Of a DNA stretch of 64,000 nt, positions 35,553-44,397 are shown piece by piece. Position 1 is the first letter of the stretch. Each line of letters opens with the position of its first letter. Under the pieces are notes generated by a model. That model did no database searches. It saw only the letters and a list, made by a program, of their open reading frames with translations, and had not been told where the DNA came from. This stretch comes from Schaalia suimastitidis DSM 15538 (GTDB lineage Bacteria; Actinomycetota; Actinomycetes; Actinomycetales; Actinomycetaceae): positions 248,001 through 312,000 of the forward strand of contig NZ_AUBF01000006.1 in NCBI RefSeq assembly GCF_000429105.1. Direction: 5' to 3'. Position numbers and translations under genes: made by a program.

Positions 35553-36565
35553 TAGCGTTTTGGCATCAGTGTGCTGCCAGGTACGAAGGTCGGTTCGATG
35601 AGCTGGTGGAGCGCCTGACGTGGAGGCTGAGAGTTAATACGATCAAGAAGCAGTCGCATCGCTTGTTTTGTCAGTTGATCGGTGCGCATATCGAAATGAG
35701 ATGGGTGGTCAACGGTGTGGGAATGCTGAGCATCCCATGAGGAGGCAATAAGGCTCACGTCTTGACCGGGCACTAAACCACGGCTGCGAAGCGCGTTACA
35801 CCAGTCGTCGGCGGGCACGATGGGGGCCAGTAGCAGTGCGTCGCCACTGCGTGGGTCAATGTCATGAAGATGGCGCAAAATATGCTCGTAGGAAACACTC
35901 ACGGGGTATTCATTGAGTTGCACACCCAGCTCTCGTGCGCGCCGGTGCGTAGACTGGCGAAAACGTTCAATAAAGTTGAGGTTCGCCAGCGATTGGTGTC
36001 CTGGAACGAGGAAGGTCACCGTGTGGTGCCCACGATTGGCCAGGTGTTCGATAGCTTGCGCTGCTGCCTGGGCGTAGTCCGCATCAATAGCAATGACGCC
36101 TTGTATGTCGCCAGGTATGCCAATGAAGACAGCGGGGGTTTGGGATTCAACTAAGACGCGGGCACGAGGATCGTCGGCGAGGACTTCCATAATGAAAAGG
36201 CCATCGCATAATGCTGTGTCAATTACTCGACGAAGACCTGCCGCGCCTTCGTCTGCCGTAAGAAGGAGGATGTCGTAATCGCTTTCTCTGGCAACACTGG
36301 CCAGAGATACAAGGAAGTGGTGCTGGGCAGCCGGGTCGGCTCCGGCATGGTAGGGAACCACGACACCCAAGACATTCGAACGGCTTGATCGTAGGGCGCG
36401 TGCACCAGAGTGTGGCTGATATCCGAGTTCTTCCATGGCGCGAAGGACGCGGTTTTCTGTCTCAGGTGCAACGACGCGGCGGCCGCTCATGACGTAGGAC
36501 ACCGTGGTTTGAGACACTCCGGCGAGGCGGGCAACATCGTGGCTTGTGGGCTTTTTGATGTTCAT
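35549..36565 (-). CDS. LacI-family repressor of the alpha-xylosidase operon
   Basis: The 338-residue protein has the DNA-binding head SHDVARLAGVSQTTVSYVMS and the sensor core SNVLGVVVPYHAGADPAAQH, with VAIDADYAQAAAQAIEHL. The ATG at 36565 has GTAGGA just upstream; an open frame extends 53 codons further with no family similarity. It is divergent from the GH31 gene, and a perfect 16-base palindrome lies between them, so it is the natural repressor of the GH31-ABC operon, probably relieved by a xyloside such as isoprimeverose. The ligand is inference. Confidence 0.9.
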   Translation of the reverse strand: MNIKKPTSHDVARLAGVSQTTVSYVMSGRRVVAPETENRVLRAMEELGYQPHSGARALRSSRSNVLGVVVPYHAGADPAAQHHFLVSLASVARESDYDILLLTADEGAAGLRRVIDTALCDGLFIMEVLADDPRARVLVESQTPAVFIGIPGDIQGVIAIDADYAQAAAQAIEHLANRGHHTVTFLVPGHQSLANLNFIERFRQSTHRRARELGVQLNEYPVSVSYEHILRHLHDIDPRSGDALLLAPIVPADDWCNALRSRGLVPGQDVSLIASSWDAQHSHTVDHPSHFDMRTDQLTKQAMRLLLDRINSQPPRQALHQLIEPTFVPGSTLMPKRY

Positions 36566-36578
36566 GGTCCTACCATCG

Positions 36579-36677
36579 TTGACAGTGTGAGGGGTCTCGC
36601 TTATTCTAAGCGCAACGTGATGTTCTGAGCAGCGAGGTTCAGGACATATTTGTTTAGCAATGCGCATACGTATGCGC
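36579..36677 (+). promoter_or_regulatory. Promoter and palindromic operator of the GH31 operon
   Basis: TTGACA (36579-36584) and TATTCT (36602-36607) have a 17-base spacer. GCGCATACGTATGCGC (36662-36677) is a perfect palindrome with a central CG, the LacI-family pattern, about 50 bases past the expected transcription start. GGAGG at 36686-36690 precedes the ATG at 36699. Confidence 0.75.
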
Positions 36678-36698
36678 GACGGGTGAGGAGGCACATTT

Positions 36699-38687
36699 AT
36701 GCTGGACGTCCAGGCTTTTGCCACCGGATTTGAGGCCAGGCATGAGCACTACGTTATGCGCGTAGAGACCTGGGGTGCCGATGCTGTTCGCGTGCGTATG
36801 GCGCGCCACAGCCTCGACAAACCTGATCACGGCGCGCTCATTGAGCAGTTGCCTTCAATCAGTGCAAATATTGAAACTAGCGATACGCGCATACGAATGC
36901 GCACTGGTCGTATCGGTGTCGATCTCCACCTTGACGCGGGTGCAGGTAATCCGCGCACGATGCTCTCCTTCCTTCGTGATGAACAGGTCGTACTTGCCGA
37001 GGCGCCCGAACATTTCTGGTGGCCAGGTGCCCACGGGATCTACCCAATGGGTAGTAGCACCGAGGTTCATCAAGTCTTCGCCTCCACACCGGATGAACGC
37101 CTCTTTGGTCTCGGGCAGCACTCCCATGGACACCTCAATCACAAAGGTCTGGTCCTTGATCTCATTCAACGCAATGGAGAAGTCTCCATCCCCTTCGTCT
37201 TATCCGACCGCGGCTACGGCCTGTTGTGGAATAACCCCGCCGTTGGACGCGTCGAGTTTTCCACCGACTCCACTCGCTGGGTTGGCTATGGCACCGACAT
37301 CATCGACTACTGGCTCTGTCTGGCCCCCACGCCTCGTGAAATCCTGATGCGGTATGCCGATGCCGTTGGACATGCTCCAGTGCTCCCACGCTGGGCAACA
37401 GGTTTTTGGCAGTCTCGTCTGCGTTATATGTCTCAAGAAGAACTCCTAGCTGTCGCCAGACGCTACCACGAACTGGGGCTGCCGCTGTCGGTGATCGTCA
37501 CAGACTTCATTCACTGGCCAGCCATGGGGGACTTCCGTTTCGATCCCAATGAGTACCCTGACCCCGCAGCAATGTTGGCCGAATTGGAGCAGATGGGGAC
37601 CCGACTAATGGTCTCTGTATGGCCAACTGTGTCGCCGCTGTCAGAAAACTACGATGAGATGCAGCAGCGCGGATATCTGGTTGCCACTCATAATGGCGTT
37701 GAATTCCATCAAAAATTTAAGGACAAAGGGATGTCGACTGCGATGCCCGTTGCCTTCTACGACGCCACCAACCCACAGGCTCGCGCGTATGTCTGGCAAA
37801 AAATTAAAGAAAACTACCACGACCTTGGGGTACGTGTCTTCTGGCTTGATGCATGTGAGCCTGAACTCAACCCGGGACACCCCGCCAACCTGTCATATTT
37901 TGCTGGTTCAGGACTTGCCGTCAACAACACCTACCCGCGTGATAACGCCAAGGGATTCTTTGAAGGTATGGCCCAGGCAGGAACCCCCGAAACGGTGTTA
38001 CTCTGCCGCTCAGCTTGGGCAGGACAAGCACGTTATGGCGCCGCCGTCTGGTCAGGCGACATCGCCCCCACCTGGGAGGCATTGCGGACACAGGTAAGCG
38101 CTGGACAAAGTATTGCCATCTCCGGCATCCCATGGTGGACTTCAGATATCGGCGGCTTTCATGGAGGCGATCCCACCGATGTTGCCTACCAAGAGCTCTT
38201 TATCCGATGGTTCCAATTCGGCACGTTTTGCCCATTATTCCGACTCCACGGACACCGTGAGCCTCGAGAAGCCGAAGGCTCGGTCAGCCCAGGCGGCCCC
38301 AATGAAATCTGGTCCTACGGGGATCGTGCCTTTGAGATCGCGGCAGCTCATATTCGCCTACGAGAAAAACTACGCCCCTATATTGACGCACTGATGGACG
38401 AAGCAGCCACCGACGGCATACCCCCAATGCGTCCACTATTCCTCCACTATCCAGACGACCCCATCGCCTGGACAGTGGAAAACCAGTACCTCCTTGGCGC
38501 CGACCTCCTCGTATGTCCAATCACCGAGGCAGGGGCGCGTCAAGCAAGCATCTACCTTCCCAACGGCAGTCAGTGGCGCGACCCCGTCACAGGCCACACC
38601 TGGGAAGGCGGACAGCGCATCACCATCGACGCGCCACTGGAAAGAATTCCTGTTCTTATCCGAGACGGCGCCACCGTGTCGTTCTAA
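36699..38687 (+). CDS. Glycoside hydrolase family 31 alpha-xylosidase
   Basis: The enzyme probably removes alpha-linked xylose from xyloglucan-derived oligosaccharides such as isoprimeverose. The 662-residue product has an N-terminal beta domain, the (beta/alpha)8 barrel and a C-terminal beta region. The catalytic nucleophile is Asp384 in WLDACEPE and the acid/base Asp454 in WSGDIAPTWEAL. WPTVSP and FGTFCPLFRLHGHREP are typical of the YicI-like xylosidase branch. There is no signal peptide, so it acts inside the cell on imported sugars. It is the first gene of an operon with a CUT1 importer. Alpha-glucosidase activity cannot be excluded. Confidence 0.9.
   Translation: MLDVQAFATGFEARHEHYVMRVETWGADAVRVRMARHSLDKPDHGALIEQLPSISANIETSDTRIRMRTGRIGVDLHLDAGAGNPRTMLSFLRDEQVVLAEAPEHFWWPGAHGIYPMGSSTEVHQVFASTPDERLFGLGQHSHGHLNHKGLVLDLIQRNGEVSIPFVLSDRGYGLLWNNPAVGRVEFSTDSTRWVGYGTDIIDYWLCLAPTPREILMRYADAVGHAPVLPRWATGFWQSRLRYMSQEELLAVARRYHELGLPLSVIVTDFIHWPAMGDFRFDPNEYPDPAAMLAELEQMGTRLMVSVWPTVSPLSENYDEMQQRGYLVATHNGVEFHQKFKDKGMSTAMPVAFYDATNPQARAYVWQKIKENYHDLGVRVFWLDACEPELNPGHPANLSYFAGSGLAVNNTYPRDNAKGFFEGMAQAGTPETVLLCRSAWAGQARYGAAVWSGDIAPTWEALRTQVSAGQSIAISGIPWWTSDIGGFHGGDPTDVAYQELFIRWFQFGTFCPLFRLHGHREPREAEGSVSPGGPNEIWSYGDRAFEIAAAHIRLREKLRPYIDALMDEAATDGIPPMRPLFLHYPDDPIAWTVENQYLLGADLLVCPITEAGARQASIYLPNGSQWRDPVTGHTWEGGQRITIDAPLERIPVLIRDGATVSF
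36887..36902. promoter_or_regulatory. Second operator-like site inside the GH31 gene
   Basis: GCGCATACGAATGCGC matches the promoter-proximal palindrome (36662-36677) at 15 of 16 bases, 225 bases downstream and within the coding region. The arrangement resembles lac O1/O2 and would permit looping by a tetrameric LacI repressor. Confidence 0.55.
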
Positions 38688-38739
38688 GCGACACCTTTCT
38701 TCCCAACACTGACATCACAGATCCACAAAGGAGTAGGAC

Positions 38740-39987
38740 ATGTTCACCACCCCCTCTAGCCGACGCTTCGTTGGCCTAGCAGCAGTGATTGCACTAGGTC
38801 TTACCGCATGTTCAAGCGGTGCGTCAAATAGTAACGAAACTGCGGCAACCTCGGATGAGAAAATCACCATTGAAATGTGGGATTACCTGGGTCAAGGCGT
38901 ATCCAATACCGCCATGGAAGCAGCTGTAGCAGCATTCGAGGCAGCCAATCCCACCTACGACGTGAAACGCACGTCATTCGCATACGGTGACCTGGCAAAA
39001 TCCATCGTTCAAGGTGGCGTTGGCGGTGCCGTCCCAGATCTTGCCGTCGTAGACGTCGTCGACAACCAGAACTTCGCCGCACTAGGCCTGCTCAAAGACC
39101 TCACGGATACGCAAGGCAGCAAAGCCGACCAATTCCACCCTGGCCCGTGGACATCAACACAAATGGATGGCAAAACCTACGGCTTACCGCTCAACTCCAA
39201 TAACCTCGCCCTGTACTACAACAAAGGCCTTTTCGAAGCCGCAGGCGTCACAGTGCCCACGACATGGGACGAACTGAAGGCCACCGCTAAAGCTGTGACC
39301 AACGGTGACGTTACGGGTTTGGCAATATCGGCAGTCAAGAATGAACAGGGCACGTTCCAAGTCCTGCCATTCGTGTGGCAAACCGGTGGGGACCTCGACA
39401 CCTATGAAACATCTGGGGCACAGGCCTTGGCTTATCTCAAGTCTTTGATTGACGACGGCTCAGTGTCGTCAGCCGTGACCAACTACTCTCAGGAAGATGC
39501 GCGTACCCAGTTCACCGCAGGCAAGGTTGCCATGATGGTCAATGGTCCATGGGAACTGCAAAACCTTGCCGACGTTGGCTTTGAGTGGGGTGTGGCACCA
39601 CTGCCCCTAGGTAAGGCAGCAGGCACAGGCTTGGGTGGCGAAAATGTTGTCGTCATGCAGGAAGGTAAACAGGCCGACGCCGCAGTCAAACTTGCCGAGT
39701 TCCTCACCAGCGCGGAAGGAGCAAAGATCTACTGTGACGAATCGGGGCAGCTATCTGCTCGCCCTGACTTGGCTGGCAAACTCAAACTCTCCTCAGATGC
39801 CAACCTCAAAGTCTTTGAAGACCAGATGGACGTTGCCCACGCACGTGCCTACGGCAAGCAATACGCCAAGGTTTCCGAGGCAGTTCAGGTGTCAATCCAA
39901 GAAGCGCTTACCGGCGTTGCCACACCGGAGGAAGCGGCTAAGAAGGCCGCAGCTGAAATCTCACCGTTGCTGGAGTCTGACCAGTGA
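38740..39987 (+). CDS. CUT1 ABC transporter binding lipoprotein (operon A)
   Basis: The 415-residue lipoprotein (lipobox LTAC, Cys24) has the MalE-like fold: ITIEMWDYLGQG, AVAAFEAANPTYDVKR, LYYNKGLFEAAGVTVPTTWD and AGKVAMMVNGPWEL. It is preceded by AAAGGAG. It lies 52 bases after the GH31 alpha-xylosidase and before two permease genes, so the ligand is expected to be a xylose-containing oligosaccharide. A CUT1 ATPase gene is not encoded with it, as is usual for such operons that share an MsiK-type ATPase. Confidence 0.93.
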   Translation: MFTTPSSRRFVGLAAVIALGLTACSSGASNSNETAATSDEKITIEMWDYLGQGVSNTAMEAAVAAFEAANPTYDVKRTSFAYGDLAKSIVQGGVGGAVPDLAVVDVVDNQNFAALGLLKDLTDTQGSKADQFHPGPWTSTQMDGKTYGLPLNSNNLALYYNKGLFEAAGVTVPTTWDELKATAKAVTNGDVTGLAISAVKNEQGTFQVLPFVWQTGGDLDTYETSGAQALAYLKSLIDDGSVSSAVTNYSQEDARTQFTAGKVAMMVNGPWELQNLADVGFEWGVAPLPLGKAAGTGLGGENVVVMQEGKQADAAVKLAEFLTSAEGAKIYCDESGQLSARPDLAGKLKLSSDANLKVFEDQMDVAHARAYGKQYAKVSEAVQVSIQEALTGVATPEEAAKKAAAEISPLLESDQ

Positions 39988-40901
39988 AAACGCTGAGTCG
40001 TCGGTCCCAGGCCGCGTATGCGCAACGAGGCGCTCGCGGCCTGGGCCTCGCCCTTGCTGCACCAGCCCTTATCTACATCGTCATCTTTCTTCTTGCGCCT
40101 CTGGTGTATAACCTGTGGATTTCCATGAGTGATGCCAACGGCGCGAATTTGATCTCGGGGGAGTTTTCGCCGCGCGGCCTGGACAACTATGCCGCGGTCA
40201 TTGCCGATGGCGACTTTTGGAATGGCGTGCGTCTGAGTGCCATTTTCACCATTGCGTGCCTCGTCTTGCAGTTCATCATCGGCTACGCCCTGGCATTGTT
40301 TTTCCGTCGCCCATTCCCAGGTAATGGTGTCATTCGCGCGCTATTGCTGGTGGGGTGGATATTGCCGCCAGTGGTCACCGGCACAATCTTTAAGTGGATA
40401 TTCGACTCTGACTACGGCGTTCTTAACTACTTTCTGAACCAACTTGGCCTGATTGAGCAACCTATCCAATGGCTGACAGGTCCAAGTACAGCGATGATCG
40501 CTATTGTCACGGCGAATCTGTGGGTCGGCATTCCTTTCAATATGTTGCTCCTGCTATCTGGTTTGCACACCATCGACGACAGCCTCTACGAAGCAGCGCA
40601 GGTTGATGGAGCCGGGGCATGGCGACAATTCACCTCTATCACATCGCCTTTGATGCGCCCGGTGATTGTCTCGGTATTACTACTGGGGGTCATCAATACC
40701 TACAAGGTATTCGATCTGATCTACACCATGACCAAAGGCGGTCCAGTTTCGGCAACGACGACGTTACCGGTCTACACCTACCTCGAAACCTTCAAAGTCT
40801 TCGAATTCGGTAATGGTGCCGCTGCCTCGACACTTACCCTTGTGCTGCCTCTGGTCCTGTCATGGTTCTACGTTCGTTCACTCAAAGGGGAGGAACGCTG
40901 A
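39984..40901 (+). CDS. CUT1 ABC permease, MalF-like (operon A)
   Basis: A 305-residue permease of the BPD_transp_1 family with about six helices and the EAA loop YEAAQVDGAGAWRQFTSITS. It starts at a GTG that overlaps the stop of the binding-protein gene by 4 bases, so expression is coupled. Its stop overlaps the next start by one base. It pairs with the MalG-like permease downstream. Confidence 0.93.
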   Translation: MKTLSRRSQAAYAQRGARGLGLALAAPALIYIVIFLLAPLVYNLWISMSDANGANLISGEFSPRGLDNYAAVIADGDFWNGVRLSAIFTIACLVLQFIIGYALALFFRRPFPGNGVIRALLLVGWILPPVVTGTIFKWIFDSDYGVLNYFLNQLGLIEQPIQWLTGPSTAMIAIVTANLWVGIPFNMLLLLSGLHTIDDSLYEAAQVDGAGAWRQFTSITSPLMRPVIVSVLLLGVINTYKVFDLIYTMTKGGPVSATTTLPVYTYLETFKVFEFGNGAAASTLTLVLPLVLSWFYVRSLKGEER

Positions 40902-41794
40902 TGGCCACCGTGAAGGTGAAAACTAAATCCTCGCCTCGTCCATTGCCGCTGTGTGCTGCAGAAAAGAAACGACGCGCAATTGCGTGGAGTAAATCTGCCA
41001 TCGCATGGGTCGTTGCTCTGATCTACTTATTCCCCATGTATTGGATGGTGTCGACTTCACTGAAGAATAAGGCAGATATCTTTGCCCAGCCGCCTCAGTT
41101 ATTTCCCGGCACGCTTTACTGGGATTCTTATATTGCGGCATTTTCACCCCAATACGGTGTGTGGCTTGCTTTGGGGAATTCCTTCGTCATTGCCTTAGGT
41201 GCGCTGGTTGTTACTCTCGTGGTGGCTGTGCCGACGTCATACGCAGTGGCTCGCTTTCGTGACGGTATATCGACATCAATGATGGTGTTACTGACGGTGG
41301 TTCAATTGCTGCCTGCCATCGCGATATCCATTCCCATGTTCGTGATGTTCCGCCAAATGGAACTGATCAATACCTATCCTTCGATTATCTTGGCGGATGT
41401 CTCTGTCACACTGCCATTTGCGGTGATCCTGCTGCGCCCGTATTTCAAACAATTTTCCTACGAGGTTGAAGAGGCCGCCAAACTTGATGGTTTGGGCACG
41501 ATACAAACGATTATCCGCATCATTATTCCAACGATACGACCTGGTGTAGTGATGATCGGATCCTTTGCTTTCCTTATGGCATGGGGGGAGTTTACCTTCG
41601 CCCTTACCTTGTCAACCCAGCAAGAAGTACAGCCATTGACGGTGGCGCTGAATCGACTGATTGGCCAATATGGGACAAATTGGAATGATCTGATGGCTGT
41701 TGCCACGATAATTGCTCTGCCTGTGCTGCTTATCTTCATTGCACTTCAGCGCTATATTGTTGCCGGTTTAGCTGGAGGCGCAACCAAAGGCTAA
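40901..41794 (+). CDS. CUT1 ABC permease, MalG-like (operon A)
   Basis: A 297-residue permease with about six helices. It has the EAA loop EEAAKLDGLGTIQTIIRIII, and YLFPMYWMVSTSLKN follows the first helix, as in MalG-type proteins. The ATG at 40901 overlaps the preceding stop codon (TGATG), and GGGGAGGA lies upstream. It ends the GH31 operon and faces a convergent LacI gene. Confidence 0.93.
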   Translation: MATVKVKTKSSPRPLPLCAAEKKRRAIAWSKSAIAWVVALIYLFPMYWMVSTSLKNKADIFAQPPQLFPGTLYWDSYIAAFSPQYGVWLALGNSFVIALGALVVTLVVAVPTSYAVARFRDGISTSMMVLLTVVQLLPAIAISIPMFVMFRQMELINTYPSIILADVSVTLPFAVILLRPYFKQFSYEVEEAAKLDGLGTIQTIIRIIIPTIRPGVVMIGSFAFLMAWGEFTFALTLSTQQEVQPLTVALNRLIGQYGTNWNDLMAVATIIALPVLLIFIALQRYIVAGLAGGATKG

Positions 41795-41820
41795 TAGTGC
41801 ACGGATTGTGTGGTTCCGCT

Positions 41821-41861
41821 GCGCCCCGCATATCTGGTGTGCAGATAGCTCAGGCGGGCGC
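41821..41861. terminator. Weak bidirectional terminator between permease and LacI genes
   Basis: A nested stem (GCGCCC 41821-41826 with GGGCGC 41856-41861, and TATCTG 41831-41836 with CAGATA 41842-41847) spans the gap between the convergent genes. T-runs are absent. Confidence 0.35.
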
Positions 41862-42920
41862 TGCAGCACTGGAGTCGCGCACGACGAGGTGGGTGGAAAG
41901 TTGGACCGGATGGCTCGGTGTTGCGGGACTATTTCCGCCGAGGTCAATCAAGGTCGACACGGCGGCGGCACCCATATTGAGTAGCGGTTGGTGGACGGTG
42001 GTAAGGCGCGGTGTCGCCCACAGAGCCATATCGGTGTCGTCGAAGCCGACGACGGACAGGTCGTGTGGGATATGTATCCCACGTTCTCGTGCGGCTTCGT
42101 AGACACCAAAGGCGGCCATGTCGTTACTGGCGAAAACAGCGGTCGGCCGCACCGCCTCGGGAAGGTCGAGGAGGTCAAGACCAGCCCGGTAACCGCCCTC
42201 GTAACTGAAATCGTGACCGACAATCCACGCAGGATCGACGTTGAGGTGGTTGCCGCGCATGGCCGACAGGTAACCTTCATGCCGTTCTCGTGCAGGGACG
42301 GAGGTGTGAGGTCCGTGTATAAAGGCAATTTTGCGGTGTCCCAGGTCGATGAGATGCTGGGTTGCTTCTCTGCCGCCGTTCCAATTTGTTGCGCCAATCG
42401 AGGCGGTTCCCAATGGTGGTGTGCTCGCAGGATCAATCGCCACATGTGGTAATCCTGCTCGGCGTAAGTGGGAGACGAAGGCGTCCTCTAGGCGCGAAGT
42501 GAGTGTGATGAGACCCAAATACCCCTCAGCTTTGATCTGAGTAATCCACTCTTTGCTCAGCGGGTGATGCCCTTCAGGTAGGTCAGATGCGTCGATACTG
42601 GTGTGGCTCAGATACAGCGCGATATTACGGCGCATCGCTTCTGTGGTAGCGCCTTTAAGGACCTCAAGGGTGTAACTGGTGGACAGGTTGTCGGCGACCA
42701 GAGCAATACGCGGATGGGTGGGGGTGCGCATCGTTGTCGGTTGATAGCCGAGGCGTTGGCAGGCTTCCTGCACACGGCGTCGTGTATCGGCGGATACGTC
42801 TTTGCGGTTATTAAGGGCTTTCGAGGCTGACGCTTTTGACACGCCAGCGACTTCAGCAACCAGGGCCAAGGTTATTTTCTGACCTTGTGATGCCGAGTTT
42901 TTCGATGACGGGCTTCCCAT
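41850..42920 (-). CDS. LacI-family repressor of the second xylo-oligosaccharide operon
   Basis: The 356-residue protein has the helix-turn-helix and hinge TLALVAEVAGVSKASASKAL with NRKDVSADTRRRV, and the sugar-binding core (PRIALVADNLSTSYTLEVL, HDLSVVGFDDTDMALWATP). It is divergent from the operon at 43099, with 178 bases between the starts, which contain the palindrome CGAAATTATTTCG 15 bases from its own start. Autoregulation and control of the operon are likely. Its helix 2 (KASASKAL) differs from the other two LacI proteins here, consistent with a different operator sequence. Confidence 0.9.
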   Translation of the reverse strand: MGSPSSKNSASQGQKITLALVAEVAGVSKASASKALNNRKDVSADTRRRVQEACQRLGYQPTTMRTPTHPRIALVADNLSTSYTLEVLKGATTEAMRRNIALYLSHTSIDASDLPEGHHPLSKEWITQIKAEGYLGLITLTSRLEDAFVSHLRRAGLPHVAIDPASTPPLGTASIGATNWNGGREATQHLIDLGHRKIAFIHGPHTSVPARERHEGYLSAMRGNHLNVDPAWIVGHDFSYEGGYRAGLDLLDLPEAVRPTAVFASNDMAAFGVYEAARERGIHIPHDLSVVGFDDTDMALWATPRLTTVHQPLLNMGAAAVSTLIDLGGNSPATPSHPVQLSTHLVVRDSSAAAPA

Positions 42921-42934
42921 ACCTGCTACTTTAT

Positions 42935-43020
42935 CGAAATTATTTCGGTAATTCAGGCGATTAAATCGAGATAAGATCGTGATCTTTGCTGCTTGACAGA
43001 ATTATATTTGCATCTAAACT
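42935..43020. promoter_or_regulatory. LacI operator and promoter between LacI gene and operon B
   Basis: CGAAATTATTTCG (42935-42947) is a perfect 13-base palindrome close to the LacI start. On the plus strand TTGACA (42993-42998) and TAAACT (43015-43020) have a 16-base spacer. The -10 overlaps ATCTAAACTAAATG (43012-43025), which shares the 9-base word AACTAAATG with the xylA operator region. Confidence 0.55.
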
Positions 43021-43098
43021 AAATGATGTTCAGGGTGATTCGCGAAAGATTTCGGTCAGTGGTGACCGGAGCGAATCGCCGCGACGGAGGATTCAACG

Positions 43099-44391
43099 AT
43101 GAAGCGAATGACTCGCATAACTGGCATAGCTGCCACCGCAGTTGTCGCCACGCTGGCCCTTGCTGCGTGTAGTGGCGCAGGTAACACCGAATCGGCTACC
43201 GGTAGCGTCACACTTGAGTTCTGGCACAACTCCACCACCGGAGAAGGCAAAGCCTACTGGGAGCAAACTGCAGCGGACTTTATGGCGGCCAATCCCAATG
43301 TCACCATTGAAGTCCAAGCCATCCAAAACGAAGAAATGGACGGCAAACTTCAAACGGCACTCAATTCAGGTGACGCCCCCGATATTTTCTTTGCTCGCGG
43401 CGGTGCAAAACTTGGTGACGTCGTTGAAGCAGGCCAGGTAATGGACATTACCAACCTCATCGACGAAAACACCAAGACACTTGTCAATCAAGCAGCCTTC
43501 TCGGCTTTCACTATCGACGACAAGATCTACGGCATGCCCGTGTCGGTACTACCCGGCGGTATCTACTACTCCAAAGACCTCTTCGCCCAAGCAGGTATCA
43601 CCGAAACCCCGACCACTATGGACGAGCTGTCGGCAGCCGTCGACAAACTCAAGGCGGCAGGTATTCAACCTATTGCGCTTGGCGCAAAAGACGCCTGGCC
43701 AGCAGCACACTGGTACTACTTCTTTGCACTGCGCGAATGCAGCAAGGACGTCTTCACCGAAGGCTCAGTGGCAGGCGACTTCTCTGACGAATGCTGGCTC
43801 AAAGCAGGAGAAGACCTTCAATCCTTCGCTGCAACCGAACCCTTCAACACCGGCTTCCTCACCACCTCGGCACAGCAAGGTGCAGGCTCCTCTGCTGGCC
43901 TCATTGCCAACCATCAGGCCGCCATGGAACTCATGGGCGCATGGAACGTCGGCGTGATCGCCGACCTCACACCAGATAAGCAGCCACTGGCTGACCTTGG
44001 CTGGTTCCCCTTCCCTGCCGTTGACGGCGGTCAGGGTGACCCCAACGCCATGATGGGCGGCGTAGACGGTTGGTCGTGCCACGTGGACGCTCCCAAGGAA
44101 TGCGTCGATTTCCTTAATTTCTTTATGCAAACGGAATACCAACGCAAATTTGCTGACGCCTACGAAACACTCCCTGCCAACGTTGAAGCCCAAGACGTCG
44201 TGACCCAAGAGGCCTTGAAGGATATTCTCGCTGCCTACAACGAAGCCTCCTATGTGTCGACCTGGCTCGACACGCTGCTGGGCCAAAATGTTGGAAATGC
44301 GCTCAACGTCGGCGTCGTCGACATGCTCGCCGGTAAGGGGGATGCCGCAGGCATCCTCGCCGCAGTCGAAGCCGCTGCCGCAAAGGAGTGA
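43099..44391 (+). CDS. CUT1 ABC transporter binding lipoprotein (operon B)
   Basis: The 430-residue lipoprotein (lipobox LAAC, Cys24) has the MalE-like fold with VTLEFWHNSTTGEGKAYWEQ, PDIFFARGGAKLGDVVEAGQ, IYGMPVSVLPGGIYYSKDLF and MELMGAWNVGVI. GGAGG lies upstream of the ATG. It precedes two permeases and GH43, GH3 and CE7 enzymes that act on acetylated xylo-oligosaccharides, so such oligomers are the expected ligands. There is no ATPase gene in the operon, so it presumably shares a common MsiK-type ATPase. Confidence 0.93.
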   Translation: MKRMTRITGIAATAVVATLALAACSGAGNTESATGSVTLEFWHNSTTGEGKAYWEQTAADFMAANPNVTIEVQAIQNEEMDGKLQTALNSGDAPDIFFARGGAKLGDVVEAGQVMDITNLIDENTKTLVNQAAFSAFTIDDKIYGMPVSVLPGGIYYSKDLFAQAGITETPTTMDELSAAVDKLKAAGIQPIALGAKDAWPAAHWYYFFALRECSKDVFTEGSVAGDFSDECWLKAGEDLQSFAATEPFNTGFLTTSAQQGAGSSAGLIANHQAAMELMGAWNVGVIADLTPDKQPLADLGWFPFPAVDGGQGDPNAMMGGVDGWSCHVDAPKECVDFLNFFMQTEYQRKFADAYETLPANVEAQDVVTQEALKDILAAYNEASYVSTWLDTLLGQNVGNALNVGVVDMLAGKGDAAGILAAVEAAAAKE

Positions 44392-44397
44392 CCTGAG

